Shown: positions 1-10,358, numbered from the stretch's first letter. The stretch is DNA of 64,000 bases from Clostridia bacterium (GCA_017465145.1 JAFTWU010000017.1:183313-247312); one strand, 5' to 3'. Numbers and translations: made by a program. Notes: generated by a model from the letters alone, not told the origin.

Positions 1-1062
1 ATAGTTTTCAACGCCGATTAAGGTTATAACCTTATCAAAAGGACCTTCACGATATAATTGAACTTGAGAGTGTTGGTCGGTTACGCCAAGTGCTTTAACG
101 GGGGTTTGACCAACGAACACTTCATTACCTTCGTTATCAACGGCTTTACCAAGACTTTCGCCCCATAATTGACAATACCAGTCTGCAATATATTTTAAGC
201 TATCTGCATAAGGCATCATAACTGAAATATTCTTGCCTTTATTCATTGCTAAATATTCAATAAGCGCGCTGATAAGTGCGGGGTTTTTGGTGTAATCTTT
301 ATTTTTGCAAAGTTTGTCCATATAGGCCGCGCCAAGCAACAATTCTTTAATATCAATACCAACCACTGCCGCGGGTAGTAAACCAACGGGACAAAGTTCA
401 GAAAATCTTCCGCCAACGCCATCGGGAATATAGAAAGTTTTTAAGCCTTCTTCTTTTGCAATTTTAATAAGGTTACCCTTATTTTCAGAAGTAGTTGCAA
501 TCATATGGTCTTTCGCCTTATCGCCAAATCTCTTCTTTAAGATATCCATAATGATAAGGTATTGAGCCATAGTTTCACTTGTTGCGCCACTCTTTGTTAC
601 GACGTTAAAAATAGTTTTATCTAAATCTAAAACGTCAAGTAATGCGTTCATTCTTTCGGGGTCTACGTTATCTTCAACGTAAAGTTTAGGTGCTTTACGC
701 TTAGATTTAGGCAATTCGTTATGTCTTAAGTGACAAAGTGCTTGGAAAACAGCTATAGGACCAAGCGCAGAACCACCGATACCTAAAACGACGAAATTAT
801 CGCATTTTTTCTTAATATCTTTTGCGGTTGTAATGATATCTGCAACGATTTCCTTTTGGTTATAAGGAAGTTCCGTCCACCCCATCATGCCCGTGCCACG
901 ATTTTCTTTAACGTATTTTAAAGCGGAAAGAGCAAGCTTTTTGTTTGCAGAAAATTCTTCCGCACTAAAACCTTGCTCTGCGCCGATATATTCAGCCATA
1001 ACGTTGTTATAGTCTAGTTTAATTTGCATACTTTTTTGCCATTGTGAATTTTTCTTTGCCAT
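1..1062 (-). CDS. pgi: Glucose-6-phosphate isomerase, C-terminus beyond window edge
   Basis: The reading frame stays open from an ATG at 1062 to the window edge, giving 354 codons. The translation contains the phosphoglucose isomerase signatures VVLGIGGSALGP and VTKSGATSET, followed by GVGGRFSELCPVGLLP. The enzyme interconverts glucose-6-phosphate and fructose-6-phosphate in cytoplasmic glycolysis and gluconeogenesis. The start is supported by a GGAG ribosome-binding site about 9 bases upstream. The full family length is about 440-550 residues, so the C-terminal part lies outside the window. It is a single gene with its own promoter, separated from valS by a terminator. Confidence 0.96.
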   Translation of the reverse strand, partial: MAKKNSQWQKSMQIKLDYNNVMAEYIGAEQGFSAEEFSANKKLALSALKYVKENRGTGMMGWTELPYNQKEIVADIITTAKDIKKKCDNFVVLGIGGSALGPIAVFQALCHLRHNELPKSKRKAPKLYVEDNVDPERMNALLDVLDLDKTIFNVVTKSGATSETMAQYLIIMDILKKRFGDKAKDHMIATTSENKGNLIKIAKEEGLKTFYIPDGVGGRFSELCPVGLLPAAVVGIDIKELLLGAAYMDKLCKNKDYTKNPALISALIEYLAMNKGKNISVMMPYADSLKYIADWYCQLWGESLGKAVDNEGNEVFVGQTPVKALGVTDQHSQVQLYREGPFDKVITLIGVENY

Positions 1063-1117
1063 TTTTAACGTCTCCATGTTGCATAAAATTTAGTGTTTAT
1101 ATAATTTCACTACTATT

Positions 1118-1146
1118 AATATAATATATTATATTAAAGTTGTCAA
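1118..1146 (-). promoter_or_regulatory. Sigma-A promoter for pgi
   Basis: On the minus strand, -35 TTGACA (1146-1141), a 17-base spacer and -10 TATATT (1123-1118) lie about 55 bases upstream of the pgi ATG and after the valS terminator. Confidence 0.7.
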
Positions 1147-1248
1147 TAAGGGTTTTGCCATATTTTGTTAAAATTTATCTATTAACCACAAAATATATGG
1201 CTTAATTTATAAATTAATAAATTTTTTTCGGAAAAATTATATTTAAGA

Positions 1249-1300
1249 GCAAAAAACAAAAATAAAAGGGGTTGACAAAAAAGTCATCCCCCTTTATTTT
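1249..1300 (-). terminator. Rho-independent terminator of valS
   Basis: A hairpin built on GGGGTTGAC and GTCATCCCC with A/T-rich extensions overlaps the valS stop. On the minus strand it is followed by a T-rich run. Confidence 0.75.
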
Positions 1301-3929
1301 ATTCGCCCTTTAAATCATCAATTTGTTTTTTAAGTTTGTCGCGCATATCAACGTACTTATCTCGTTTTGCTCTTTCGGCGTCAACCAACGCTTTAGGCGC
1401 TTTTTCCAAGAATCCGTTGTTAGAAAGTTTACCGCTTGCGCGTGCAATTTCATTTTCAACAGTTCTTAACTCATCACTTAAACGCTTAAGTTCCTTATCA
1501 AAATCAACAAGGTCGCCAAGTGGAATAAATAATTCAGCACCGTCGATAACCTGTGCAACAACTTTTTCAGTTAATACAGATTTATCGTTTACAAAACCAA
1601 TTTCAGAAACACCTGCAAGTTTTTCAATGTAAACGCTACCGTTCTTAATAACCTTTTTATTTTCGGTTTTAACGTATAATGCAACGCGTTTAGAAGGTGC
1701 AGCACCCGTTTTAACCTTAATATTTCTTATATTTTTAATAATTTCTTTAACAGTTTCAATTTCCTTATCACTAGCAAAATAGTTAAGTTTTGCATTGTAT
1801 CTTGGGAATTCTGCAAGCATTAAAGGTCCGTTAGCGCCCGGCATATCCTTATAAATCTTTTCAGTTACGAAAGGAACGAAAGGATGTATAAGTTTTAATA
1901 TTTCGCCTAAAACGTATACTAACACGCTAATTGTGTTATCGCGCTTAACGTCGTCTTCACCATATAAAACGGGTTTAGTTAATTCGATATACCAATCACA
2001 GAAATCATTCCAAACGAAATCGTAAAGGTTAGCAAGCGCAACGCCCATTTCATATTTTTCCATGTTAAGCGTTACTTCTTTAACCGTTTTATTAAGTCTA
2101 GTGATTATCCACTTATCAGCAGAATTTAACTTGCAATCTTTAATAGAAGAAATCTTTTTGCCGTCAGCGTTTAATAGAACGAACCTTGAAGCGTTCCAAA
2201 GTTTATTCATAAAGTTACGCGCGCCTTCGATTTTTTCATCAGAGAAACGCATATCACTACCAGCGGCAACACCGTTTATTAACGAAAAACGCAAGGTGTC
2301 TGCACCGTATTTATCAATAATTACCGTTGGGTCAATGCCGTTGCCAAGAGATTTACTCATCTTTCTGCCTTGGCTATCACGAACTAAACCGTGAATTAAA
2401 ACGTCCTTAAACGGAATACGTTTCATGTGTTCTAGGCCAGAGAAAATCATTCTTGCAACCCAGAAGAAAATAATATCGTAACCGGTAACTAAAACGTCGG
2501 TAGGATAGAAATATTCTAAATCTTCGGTATTATCAGGGTAACCTAGCGTAGAGAAAGGCCATAATGCTGAAGAAAACCAAGTATCTAAAACGTCTTCGTC
2601 TTGCTTAACGTTATGACTACCACACTTAGCGCAAACCTTAACGTCTTCTTTGCTGATAATCATTTCGCCACAGTCTTGGCAGTAGTATGCGGGAATCCTA
2701 TGCCCCCACCAAAGTTGACGTGAAATACACCAATCTTTAACGTTTTCCATCCAATTGAAATAAATTTTAGAAAAACGGTCGGGAACAAACTTAACGCTCT
2801 TTTTACGAACAACGTCAATAGCGGGTTTTGCAAGTGGTTCCATCTTAACGAACCATTGTTTTGAAACGATAGGTTCTACGGTGTGGTTACATCTATAACA
2901 ATGACCTACTGCGTGATGCAAAGGTTCAATTTTAACAAGAGCACCAATTTCTTTTAATTCTTCTACGATAGCAGAACGGCATTCAAGCGCGTCCATACCT
3001 TGATATTTACCCGCGAATTCGTTCATAGTACCGTCGTCATTTAAAACGCGAACACGTTCTAAATTATGGCGCATACCAACTTCAAAGTCGTTGGGGTCGT
3101 GTGCGGGAGTAATTTTAACTGCGCCCGTACCGAATTCAAGTTCTACGTAATCGTCGTATACAACGGGAATTTCTTTATTAACGATAGGAAGAATAAGCGT
3201 TTTACCCTTTAAGTGAGCGTAACGGCTATCTTTTGGGTTAAAAGCAACGGCTGTGTCGCCAAACATAGTTTCTGGACGTGAAGTTGCAACTGTAACGTAT
3301 TCATCGCTATCTTTAACTTGATATTTTATATACCAAAGGTTGCTATCTTCTTCAACGTATTCAACTTCTGCATCAGATAAAGCGGTTTTACAGTCAGGAC
3401 ACCAATTAATAATTCTATCGCCCCTGTAAATCAAACCTTTTTCGTATAAATTAACGAAAACTTCTTTTACTGCGCGAGAACATCTTTCGTCCATAGTAAA
3501 CGCCAAACGTGACCAATCACAAGAAGAGCCAAGCGTTTTTAATTGTTCAATAATTCTTCCGCCGTACTTTTCTTTCCAAGCCCATGCCCTTTCCAAAAAG
3601 CCTTCACGACCAACGTCTTTTTTCGTTAAGCCTTCTTTTGCCATTTGTTCAACGATTTTAACTTCGGTAGCAATTGAAGCGTGGTCAGTACCAGGCAACC
3701 ACAAAGCGCTATAGCGTTGCATACGTTTATACCTGATTAAAGTGTCTTGAAGAGTTTCATCAAGCGCGTGCCCCATGTGTAATTGACCCGTTATATTGGG
3801 CGGGGGTATAACGATGGTAAAGGGTAACTTATTTGCGTCAACCTTTGCCTTAAAATAACCTTTACTTTCCCATTCTTCGTAAATTTCTTTTTCAAATTCC
3901 GAAGGATTATAGGTTTTTGCCATTTCCAT
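1299..3929 (-). CDS. valS: Valyl-tRNA synthetase
   Basis: This 876-residue class I aminoacyl-tRNA synthetase charges tRNA-Val. The HIGH-type motif reads HMGH at residues 51-54 and KMSKS lies near residue 523. The editing domain ([13 protein letters not shown]) and a C-terminal coiled-coil arm typical of ValRS are present. The length matches the family (about 880). A GGAG ribosome-binding site sits before the ATG at 3929. The leader is short, with no T-box, unlike many clostridial valS genes. It is monocistronic, with its own promoter and terminator. Confidence 0.98.
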   Translation of the reverse strand: MEMAKTYNPSEFEKEIYEEWESKGYFKAKVDANKLPFTIVIPPPNITGQLHMGHALDETLQDTLIRYKRMQRYSALWLPGTDHASIATEVKIVEQMAKEGLTKKDVGREGFLERAWAWKEKYGGRIIEQLKTLGSSCDWSRLAFTMDERCSRAVKEVFVNLYEKGLIYRGDRIINWCPDCKTALSDAEVEYVEEDSNLWYIKYQVKDSDEYVTVATSRPETMFGDTAVAFNPKDSRYAHLKGKTLILPIVNKEIPVVYDDYVELEFGTGAVKITPAHDPNDFEVGMRHNLERVRVLNDDGTMNEFAGKYQGMDALECRSAIVEELKEIGALVKIEPLHHAVGHCYRCNHTVEPIVSKQWFVKMEPLAKPAIDVVRKKSVKFVPDRFSKIYFNWMENVKDWCISRQLWWGHRIPAYYCQDCGEMIISKEDVKVCAKCGSHNVKQDEDVLDTWFSSALWPFSTLGYPDNTEDLEYFYPTDVLVTGYDIIFFWVARMIFSGLEHMKRIPFKDVLIHGLVRDSQGRKMSKSLGNGIDPTVIIDKYGADTLRFSLINGVAAGSDMRFSDEKIEGARNFMNKLWNASRFVLLNADGKKISSIKDCKLNSADKWIITRLNKTVKEVTLNMEKYEMGVALANLYDFVWNDFCDWYIELTKPVLYGEDDVKRDNTISVLVYVLGEILKLIHPFVPFVTEKIYKDMPGANGPLMLAEFPRYNAKLNYFASDKEIETVKEIIKNIRNIKVKTGAAPSKRVALYVKTENKKVIKNGSVYIEKLAGVSEIGFVNDKSVLTEKVVAQVIDGAELFIPLGDLVDFDKELKRLSDELRTVENEIARASGKLSNNGFLEKAPKALVDAERAKRDKYVDMRDKLKKQIDDLKGE

Positions 3930-3959
3930 AATGGTTTCTCCTTTTTACAATACCCGTTT

Positions 3960-3988
3960 ATTATACATAATAAAAAGAATAAAGTCAA
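3960..3988 (-). promoter_or_regulatory. Sigma-A promoter for valS
   Basis: -35 TTGACT (3988-3983), 17-base spacer and -10 TATAAT (3965-3960) on the minus strand, ending about 30 bases before the valS ATG. This leaves only about 20 bases of leader. Confidence 0.8.
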
Positions 3989-4084
3989 TCGGAATAAGTT
4001 GCAAAAACACATTATCTTTAACAAAATGCGCTTATACTTTCATAAAATAAACTATAAATTTAGCAATTTTAAGCGAGGAATATT

Positions 4085-5071
4085 ATGAAAAAAATTTTTA
4101 CCATATTTTTAGCCCTTTGTTTTTTGATTTTTCCCCTATCAGCTTGTAAAAATGACGGATTAAAAGAAATAGAACTTAACGAAGTTACACACTCCGTCTT
4201 TTACGCTCCATTATATCTTGCTATTGAAAAGGGATATTTTGAAGAAGAAGGCTTAAAAATTAATTTAACTAACGGTGGTGGAGCAAACAACTCTATGGCT
4301 GCCGTTTTATCTGGCACAGCACAAATTGGTTTAATGGGACCTGAAACGGTTATCTACGTTTACAACCAAGGCAAGAGAGATTGCCCTAAAGTTTTTGGAC
4401 AATTAACACAAAAAGACGGTGCGTTTTTAGTTTCAAGAAATGATGAGCCGAATTTTCAATGGACCGATTTGCGCGGTAAAGAAATTTTAGCCGGTAGACG
4501 CGGGGGCGTTCCTGCTATGACTTTTGAATATATCCTTAATCAATTAGGTATGCAAGACGGCGTTGATTGTACCCTTAATTATGACGTACAATTTAACCTT
4601 ATGACTAGCGCGTTTATTCAAGGAACTGCTGATTATTGCACGGTTTTTGAACCTACCGCATCTGAATATGAAAAGAACGGAACTTGGCATATTGTTGCAA
4701 GTGTTGGCGCTCAAGGTGGCGAAATCCCCTATACTTCTTTTATCGCACTTGATAGTTATATAAATGATAACCCCGATATTATTCGTTCATTTATGCGCGC
4801 ACTTAAAAAGGCACATGAATTTTTAGCAACGAAATCTAGTCGTGAAGTTGCCGAATCAATAGTTAGACAATTCCCATCAACCACTATAGAATCAATTGAA
4901 ACGTCAATAAATAGCTATAAATCTATCGACGCGTGGAAAACTAATTTACAACCCACCGAAAGCAGTTTCAATAGACTTCAAGACATTATGCAAAACGCCG
5001 GCGAATTACCAAGTCGTGTAAATTTTGCCGATATAACTAATTACTCTATCGCAAGGGAAATATTTGGATAA
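4085..5071 (+). CDS. ABC transporter substrate-binding lipoprotein, NitT/TauT (NMT1/SsuA-like) family
   Basis: This 328-residue lipoprotein has a signal peptide ending in the lipobox LSAC (Cys21). The mature part has the NMT1/THI5-like start, with FYAPLYLAIEKGYFEEEGL followed by the GGGANNSMAAVLSGTAQIGL segment. The family binds small ligands such as taurine, alkylsulfonates, nitrate or thiamine-pyrimidine precursors, and delivers them to the permease. The ATPase and permease genes follow directly, forming a complete importer. GAGGA before the ATG serves as the ribosome-binding site. No TPP riboswitch or other ligand clue was seen in the 155-base upstream gap, so the substrate is undetermined. 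Confidence 0.88.
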   Translation: MKKIFTIFLALCFLIFPLSACKNDGLKEIELNEVTHSVFYAPLYLAIEKGYFEEEGLKINLTNGGGANNSMAAVLSGTAQIGLMGPETVIYVYNQGKRDCPKVFGQLTQKDGAFLVSRNDEPNFQWTDLRGKEILAGRRGGVPAMTFEYILNQLGMQDGVDCTLNYDVQFNLMTSAFIQGTADYCTVFEPTASEYEKNGTWHIVASVGAQGGEIPYTSFIALDSYINDNPDIIRSFMRALKKAHEFLATKSSREVAESIVRQFPSTTIESIETSINSYKSIDAWKTNLQPTESSFNRLQDIMQNAGELPSRVNFADITNYSIAREIFG

Positions 5072-5094
5072 AGAAAGTTATGGTGGAATAACTT

Positions 5095-5847
5095 ATGAAA
5101 AAAATTCTACAAATTGAAAACGTTGCGCTAACTTATCAAACGTTAACTGATGAAATAACCGCGATAAATGACTTAAGTTTTGATTGTAACGACGGTGAGT
5201 TTTTATCAATTATAGGTCCGTCAGGTTGCGGAAAAACCACTATTTTATCTCTGATCGCGGGACTTATAAAACATACTAGTGGCAAAATTTTAATTGATGA
5301 AAAACCTATAAATATTAAAAATAACGATATGGGATATATGTTGCAAAAAGACCAATTATTTCCATGGCGCACTATTGAAAAAAACGTATATCTACCACTT
5401 GAAATAAAAAGAAAATTAAGTGATGAAAATAAAAACTACGCTTTATCTTTGCTTGAAAAATACGGCTTAAAAGACTTTGTCAAAAAATATCCGTCACAGT
5501 TATCAGGGGGTATGAGACAACGGGTTGCTTTAATTAGAACGCTTGTGTCTAACCCTAAAATTTTACTTCTTGACGAGCCTTTTTCCGCCCTAGATTATCA
5601 AACGCGACTTGCCGTTTGCGACGACGTGTATAAGATTATAAAAGCCGAGAGAAAAACTGCCGTTTTGGTTACTCACGATATATCGGAAGCACTCTCTATG
5701 TCAGACATAATCATTGTCCTTTCCGATAGACCTGCAAAGGTAAAATCTATTCATCACCCAAACTTAAACGGCGATACGCCCTTAAGAAAAAGAGAAAGCG
5801 AAAACTTCGGTTTTTGGTTTGAAAAAATTTGGAAAGAACTAAACTAA
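5095..5847 (+). CDS. ABC transporter ATPase, NitT/TauT family
   Basis: This 250-residue ABC ATPase powers the importer encoded on either side. It shows Walker A GPSGCGKTT near residue 41, Q-loop MLQKDQLFPW, signature LSGGMRQR, Walker B ILLLDEPFSAL and the H-loop VTHD. It resembles SsuB/TauB/ThiZ. It lies 23 bases after the binding-protein gene and ends just before the permease start, so the three genes should be one transcript. Confidence 0.94.
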   Translation: MKKILQIENVALTYQTLTDEITAINDLSFDCNDGEFLSIIGPSGCGKTTILSLIAGLIKHTSGKILIDEKPINIKNNDMGYMLQKDQLFPWRTIEKNVYLPLEIKRKLSDENKNYALSLLEKYGLKDFVKKYPSQLSGGMRQRVALIRTLVSNPKILLLDEPFSALDYQTRLAVCDDVYKIIKAERKTAVLVTHDISEALSMSDIIIVLSDRPAKVKSIHHPNLNGDTPLRKRESENFGFWFEKIWKELN

Positions 5848-5858
5848 AAGGTAATAAA

Positions 5859-6668
5859 ATGAAAAAACAAAAGACGTTTTCAACCCACCATGCCCTATTT
5901 GTAAAAAAAGTTAGAAATGAAAATATATTAGTTTGGTTTTTAAGATTTTTTATACTTATAGCCCTGCTAGGTTTTTGGGAATTATTTGCATACGTTGGAC
6001 TTATAGATTCATTTATTACAAGTTCACCGTCTATAATTGTTAAAACTATTATTAATTTATTTGCAAACGATAATTTGCTTTATCACGTTGGAATAACGCT
6101 ATACGAAACAATTTTAGGATTTTTAATAGCATCCGCTTTGGGCTATATTATCGCTCTGATTCTTTGGTGGTCAGAGCGACTTAGAAGAATTTTAGAACCG
6201 TATATAGTAGTACTAAATAGTTTACCCAAAATCGCCCTAGGTCCACTTATTATAATTTGGTTTGGTAGTGGCAGTAAGGCAATAATTTTTATGGCAATTT
6301 TAATTGGTATAATAGTTGCAATAATTACTATGCTTAACGGTTTTTTAGAAGCAGATGATGGAAAAATTCTACTTCTTAAATCAATGGGCGCAAATAAGTT
6401 TCAAATATTAATTAAACTTATTATCCCCGGTAGCACCGCAACCTTAATAAGCATGTTAAAAATTAACGTTGGTATGGCGTGGATTGGCTCTATTATGGGC
6501 GAATATCTTGTGTCGCGTGCAGGATTAGGATATTTAATCGTATACGGTGGGCAGGTTTTTAAGTTAGATTTAGTAATGGCATCTACAGTTGTGCTCTGCA
6601 TCTTGGCAACACTTATGTATGCCGTGGTTGCAATGCTTGAAAAAACAATAATTAAATATAAAAACTAA
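5859..6668 (+). CDS. ABC transporter permease, NitT/TauT family
   Basis: This is a membrane permease of about 269 residues with six or so hydrophobic segments. It carries the EAA-type cytoplasmic loop typical of binding-protein-dependent systems (SMGANKFQILIKLIIPGS). It resembles SsuC/TauC/ThiX. I chose the ATG at 5859, 11 bases after the ATPase stop and preceded by AAAGG. A longer reading from a TTG at 5829 would overlap the ATPase gene and has no better ribosome-binding site. A hairpin terminator follows the stop immediately. Confidence 0.92.
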   Translation: MKKQKTFSTHHALFVKKVRNENILVWFLRFFILIALLGFWELFAYVGLIDSFITSSPSIIVKTIINLFANDNLLYHVGITLYETILGFLIASALGYIIALILWWSERLRRILEPYIVVLNSLPKIALGPLIIIWFGSGSKAIIFMAILIGIIVAIITMLNGFLEADDGKILLLKSMGANKFQILIKLIIPGSTATLISMLKINVGMAWIGSIMGEYLVSRAGLGYLIVYGGQVFKLDLVMASTVVLCILATLMYAVVAMLEKTIIKYKN

Positions 6669-6699
6669 GAAAAAACCTGCAAAAATGCAGGTTTTTTCT
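6668..6699. terminator. Bidirectional terminator between the transporter operon and spoIVA
   Basis: Perfect inverted repeat AAAAAACCTGCA / TGCAGGTTTTTT with a four-base loop. It has A runs on one side and T runs on the other, so it can terminate both convergent units. Confidence 0.9.
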
Positions 6700-6711
6700 A
6701 TTTAATACATA

Positions 6712-8190
6712 TTAAAGTAAAATACAAATTACTCCACCACGGTTTTCATTAACGATACGCGTTAAGGTTTTCTTCATTTTACCTTGCGCTTCTTTTGGCA
6801 TATTATTTAGTTTACCCAAAAGTCCTTCGTTAACTAAATCGTGCAAAGATTTTCCAAGCATATTAGTTTCCCAAATTCCTGAAGGATTATCTTCAAATTT
6901 AGTCATAATAAAGTTAATTAAATCTTCCCCTTGTTTTTCCGTGCCAACTATTGGTGAAACTTCAGTTGAAACGTCTACTTTAACGATATGTAAACTTGGT
7001 GCAGACGCTTTTAATTTTACGCCGTATCTCCCACCTTGTTTTACCAAAACGGGTTCTTCTAAATTCATTTCTTCAACCGTAGGCATAACAATCCCATAGC
7101 CATCTGTTTCCGCTTGCTTTAATGCGTCTTTAATTTTAGTATATTCGCGCTTTTCATTAGAAAAACTTTTAATAAAACGCATCAAATCGCAATCATCTTT
7201 AACTTCCTCACCACATTCGTTTGATAAAACCTTATAAAACAGCCCGTCTTTTGCTGTCAATTTAAATTCCGGCATACCGTTCCCAAGCTTAAGTTCGCAA
7301 ATTTCTGGGCAATTAAAATCTTCACTATCGCAAAAAATATTTTGCATAGCAGAAAAATCGCGCATTTTATTCATAGAGAGTGACGCAGTTTTAACCGCAC
7401 TAATCACCTCTTCAATAATTTTACTATCTTGCGGTAAGGCTTGCATCCAAGTTGGCAAGTTAACGTTAAAGCCATACATAGGAAATTCTAGCAAGATTTT
7501 TTCCATTATTGCGCTTATATCATCAGCGGAGATTTTAGAAACGTCATAGCATACAGTTGAAACGCCGTGTTTTCTTTCTAATTCATCACAAAGCTTAAGA
7601 GTTTTTGCATCGTTTGGCGTTTTGCTATTTAATAGAATAATAAAAGGCTTATTTTTCTTTTTTAAGTCTTTTATAACCCTTTCTTCTGCCGTTTGATAAG
7701 CTAATCGGTCAAGTTCGGTAAAACTGCCGTCGGTTGTAACGACTATACCAATCGTTGAATATTCGTCAATTACCTTTTTCGTGCCAATTTCCGCTGCTTT
7801 TTCAAAGGGAATTTCTTTATTGCTCCACGGTGTTTTAACAAGCCTAGGATTTCCTTCTTCTTCGTGCCCTAAAGCACCGTCTACTAAGTAACCCACACAG
7901 TCCACGAGCCTTACGTTTGCCGTTGCTTTATTCTTAAACTGAACCTTAACACTATTTGCAGGGATAAACTTTGGCTGAGTTGTCATAATTTGCTTACCAT
8001 CTGCCGACTGTGGCATTTCATCGGTTGCAATTTGCTTTTGAAGTTTATCACTTATATTTGGTATAACGAAATTATTCATAAATTGCGTTATAAAAGTAGA
8101 TTTACCCGTCCTAACCGGCCCAACGACACCAACGTAAATATCTCCGTTAGTTCGCATGGCTATATCGTTATAGGTATCGTATTTTTCCAT
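6712..8190 (-). CDS. spoIVA: Stage IV sporulation protein A
   Basis: This 492-residue ATPase polymerises on the outer forespore membrane and anchors the spore coat basement layer and cortex assembly. The Walker A motif GPVRTGKST is at residues 24-32, and the family's DCVGY and VVTTDGSFT segments follow. The length matches the B. subtilis protein. The C-terminus ends in GGVICILL, the hydrophobic tail used in membrane association. GGGAGG precedes the ATG. It sits after plsY but has its own sigma-E-like promoter, which fits mother-cell expression. Its presence marks the organism as an endospore former. Confidence 0.98.
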   Translation of the reverse strand: MEKYDTYNDIAMRTNGDIYVGVVGPVRTGKSTFITQFMNNFVIPNISDKLQKQIATDEMPQSADGKQIMTTQPKFIPANSVKVQFKNKATANVRLVDCVGYLVDGALGHEEEGNPRLVKTPWSNKEIPFEKAAEIGTKKVIDEYSTIGIVVTTDGSFTELDRLAYQTAEERVIKDLKKKNKPFIILLNSKTPNDAKTLKLCDELERKHGVSTVCYDVSKISADDISAIMEKILLEFPMYGFNVNLPTWMQALPQDSKIIEEVISAVKTASLSMNKMRDFSAMQNIFCDSEDFNCPEICELKLGNGMPEFKLTAKDGLFYKVLSNECGEEVKDDCDLMRFIKSFSNEKREYTKIKDALKQAETDGYGIVMPTVEEMNLEEPVLVKQGGRYGVKLKASAPSLHIVKVDVSTEVSPIVGTEKQGEDLINFIMTKFEDNPSGIWETNMLGKSLHDLVNEGLLGKLNNMPKEAQGKMKKTLTRIVNENRGGVICILL

Positions 8191-8221
8191 TTAAAAAACC
8201 TCCCACATACTATTCAAAAAT

Positions 8222-8250
8222 AATATATGAAAGGTTTTTTGTGATTATGT
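8222..8250 (-). promoter_or_regulatory. Putative sigma-E promoter for spoIVA
   Basis: Minus strand ACATAAT (8250-8244), 14 bases, CATATATT (8229-8222). The -10 matches the B. subtilis sigma-E consensus CATACAHT at 7 of 8 positions and the 14-base spacing is canonical. It lies between the plsY stop and the spoIVA ribosome-binding site. Confidence 0.65.
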
Positions 8251-8263
8251 AAAAATATAAAAA

Positions 8264-9031
8264 TTAATCGATTTTATCTTGATTACTAGCATTTTTTTGC
8301 TTTTCTTGTAGTTTTTTAGCCTTCATTTTAACGACCATTTCTTTAATAGATGTGGGGTGTTCTTCGCCCGCAAGCATACGCTTAATGTTTTTTCTATGAG
8401 CAAACCAAGTCGCTAAACATATAGAAAAGATAAGCATGCTAGTTAAAATGAAAAATACAGTACATAAAGTATTAACGTTTGCGCCGTAATTAACGTAAAG
8501 CCTTATACTTCCACTAATTGCAGGTGGCGTTATAGCAATAAATGAACCCATCGCACCAAATTCAGTAAAGTAAATAAATAAAGCGGCGGCAACGAGAGCC
8601 ATAATAGCAACGGCAACCCAACCCCAACCGTTGACAGCTTCGATAGTCAAAAACACACCGATTGAAGTTGCAATACCTTTACCACCCTTGAATTTCATAA
8701 ATACAGGATAAATATGTCCAATAACTACGGCAAAACCACAAAGATATAGTGCAAAATCTTTTAGATAAAAGCCAGAATCGTAAATTAATTTATCCTTAAA
8801 AACAAAATACGCAACTAAAGTGGGTATAACGCCCTTTAAAATATCCAAAAAGAAGGTTAGCAAGCCCGCTTTTAAGCCAAGGTTACGGCTCATGTTAAGT
8901 GTACCTGGGTTTCCGCTACCCATAGAACGAATATCAACTTTTTTAATTTTTGAAATAATTATTGCCCAATTTACGTTTCCTAAAAGATAACTTAAAATGG
9001 CAAAAACACCAATTAAAATCCAATCAATCAT
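8264..9031 (-). CDS. plsY: Glycerol-3-phosphate acyltransferase PlsY
   Basis: This integral membrane enzyme transfers an acyl group from acyl-phosphate to glycerol-3-phosphate, the first step of phospholipid synthesis. Several hydrophobic segments are visible, together with the PlsY signatures GSGNPGTLNMSRNLG and FKGGKGIATSIG. At 255 residues it is longer than the usual 200. The extra length is a charged, Lys-rich C-terminal tail (KAKKLQEKQK) of unknown role. Its start overlaps the der stop by 8 bases, indicating translational coupling. Confidence 0.95.
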   Translation of the reverse strand: MIDWILIGVFAILSYLLGNVNWAIIISKIKKVDIRSMGSGNPGTLNMSRNLGLKAGLLTFFLDILKGVIPTLVAYFVFKDKLIYDSGFYLKDFALYLCGFAVVIGHIYPVFMKFKGGKGIATSIGVFLTIEAVNGWGWVAVAIMALVAAALFIYFTEFGAMGSFIAITPPAISGSIRLYVNYGANVNTLCTVFFILTSMLIFSICLATWFAHRKNIKRMLAGEEHPTSIKEMVVKMKAKKLQEKQKNASNQDKID

Positions 9032-10340
9032 TATCGTTCCTTTCTCTTACGACAATTTTTATAGGCGTACCCGAAAAATCATAGGCTTTACGCAAACAAT
9101 TTTCCAAATATCTTCTGTAAGAAAAATGCATTAAGCCTGCTTCGTTAACAAATAAAACAAACATGGGCGGAGTTTCTTCCGCTTGCGTAACGTACATAAT
9201 TTTTAATCTTTTACCGTTAACTGTTGGCGGTTCACTTGCTCTAACACAGTCTAAAATTAAATCGTTAAGTTGACCGGTTGAAACACGACGTTTAGAATTT
9301 TCAAGCGCCTTTTTGGCAAGTGTTAAAATTTTATCGGTACGTTGACCTGTTTTTGCCGAAACGTAAACGGGAATAAAATAATCCATAAATTTAAGGTCTT
9401 CTGAAAGTCTAGTATTAAATTTATTTATGGTATTAGTGTCCTTTTCAATTAAATCCCACTTGTTCATTACAACGATAGAAGGCTTACCTTGTTCGTGAAT
9501 ATAACCGCAAATTTTAACGTCTTGTTCAGTTACACCTTCACTTGCATCTATCATCATAACGCAAACGTCCGCACGGCGAATAGCACCTAACGCACGTAAA
9601 ACACTATAATATTCTAGGTCTTCGTTAACGCTTTTTTTCTTTCTTATACCTGCGGTATCGATTATTGTATATTTTTGACCGTCAAATACAAACATTGTGT
9701 CGATTGCATCTCGTGTAGTACCCGCTATGTCAGACACAATCGTGCGGTCAAACCCTAGTAATTTATTACATAAACTAGACTTGCCAGCGTTTGGCTTACC
9801 AACAACGGCAATTTTAATAGAATCGTCAACAACGTCTTCTTTAACTTGGTCAATACATTTAACGACTTCGTCCAAAAGGTCGCCGACACCTAGCCCGTGT
9901 TCTGCGGAAATAGGATATGGTTCACCCATACCTAAATTATAAAATTCAAATAATTTATCAGGTGAATAATTTTCAAGTTTATTAACGGCAAGCAAAACGG
10001 GTTTGCCTGATTTTCTAAGTTTAGCGGCAACGTCTTCATCAGCAGCGTTTAAACCGCTTTTAGCATCGGTAAATAAAATGATAACGTCTGCAGTTTCAAT
10101 AGCAATTTCCGCTTGTTTTTGAATATGACGCCACATTTGATCGGTACTTTTAAGTTCTAACCCGCCCGTATCGACAAGGGTAAACTGCTGTCCGCACCAT
10201 TCTGCGTCAGCATAAAGCCTATCCCTTGTAACACCAGGGAAATCGTCTACTATAGATAATTTTTTGCCGACAACCTTGTTGAAAAAAGTAGATTTTCCAA
10301 CGTTTGGTCTGCCGACGATAGCAACTAGTGGTTTAGCCAT
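9024..10340 (-). CDS. der: Ribosome-associated GTPase Der (EngA)
   Basis: This 438-residue protein has tandem GTPase domains, needed for 50S ribosomal subunit assembly. The first P-loop GRPNVGKST is at residues 10-18 and the second GKPNAGKSS near 181. Both NKxD motifs are visible (NKLE, degenerate, in domain 1 and NKWD in domain 2), followed by the C-terminal KH-like domain. The length is normal. It sits in the lspA-rluD-der-plsY transcription unit. Confidence 0.98.
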   Translation of the reverse strand: MAKPLVAIVGRPNVGKSTFFNKVVGKKLSIVDDFPGVTRDRLYADAEWCGQQFTLVDTGGLELKSTDQMWRHIQKQAEIAIETADVIILFTDAKSGLNAADEDVAAKLRKSGKPVLLAVNKLENYSPDKLFEFYNLGMGEPYPISAEHGLGVGDLLDEVVKCIDQVKEDVVDDSIKIAVVGKPNAGKSSLCNKLLGFDRTIVSDIAGTTRDAIDTMFVFDGQKYTIIDTAGIRKKKSVNEDLEYYSVLRALGAIRRADVCVMMIDASEGVTEQDVKICGYIHEQGKPSIVVMNKWDLIEKDTNTINKFNTRLSEDLKFMDYFIPVYVSAKTGQRTDKILTLAKKALENSKRRVSTGQLNDLILDCVRASEPPTVNGKRLKIMYVTQAEETPPMFVLFVNEAGLMHFSYRRYLENCLRKAYDFSGTPIKIVVRERNDND

Positions 10341-10358
10341 AATAATTAGTCCAATTTT

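Noticed and set aside
3791-4024. 77-codon minus-strand ORF across the valS start
   Set aside because: It overlaps valS codons and its promoter in another frame, has no ribosome-binding site and a composition unlike a protein.
4020-4084. Possible TPP riboswitch before the NitT/TauT-type transporter
   Set aside because: The gap is too short and has no THI-box elements, so a thiamine-precursor role is not supported.
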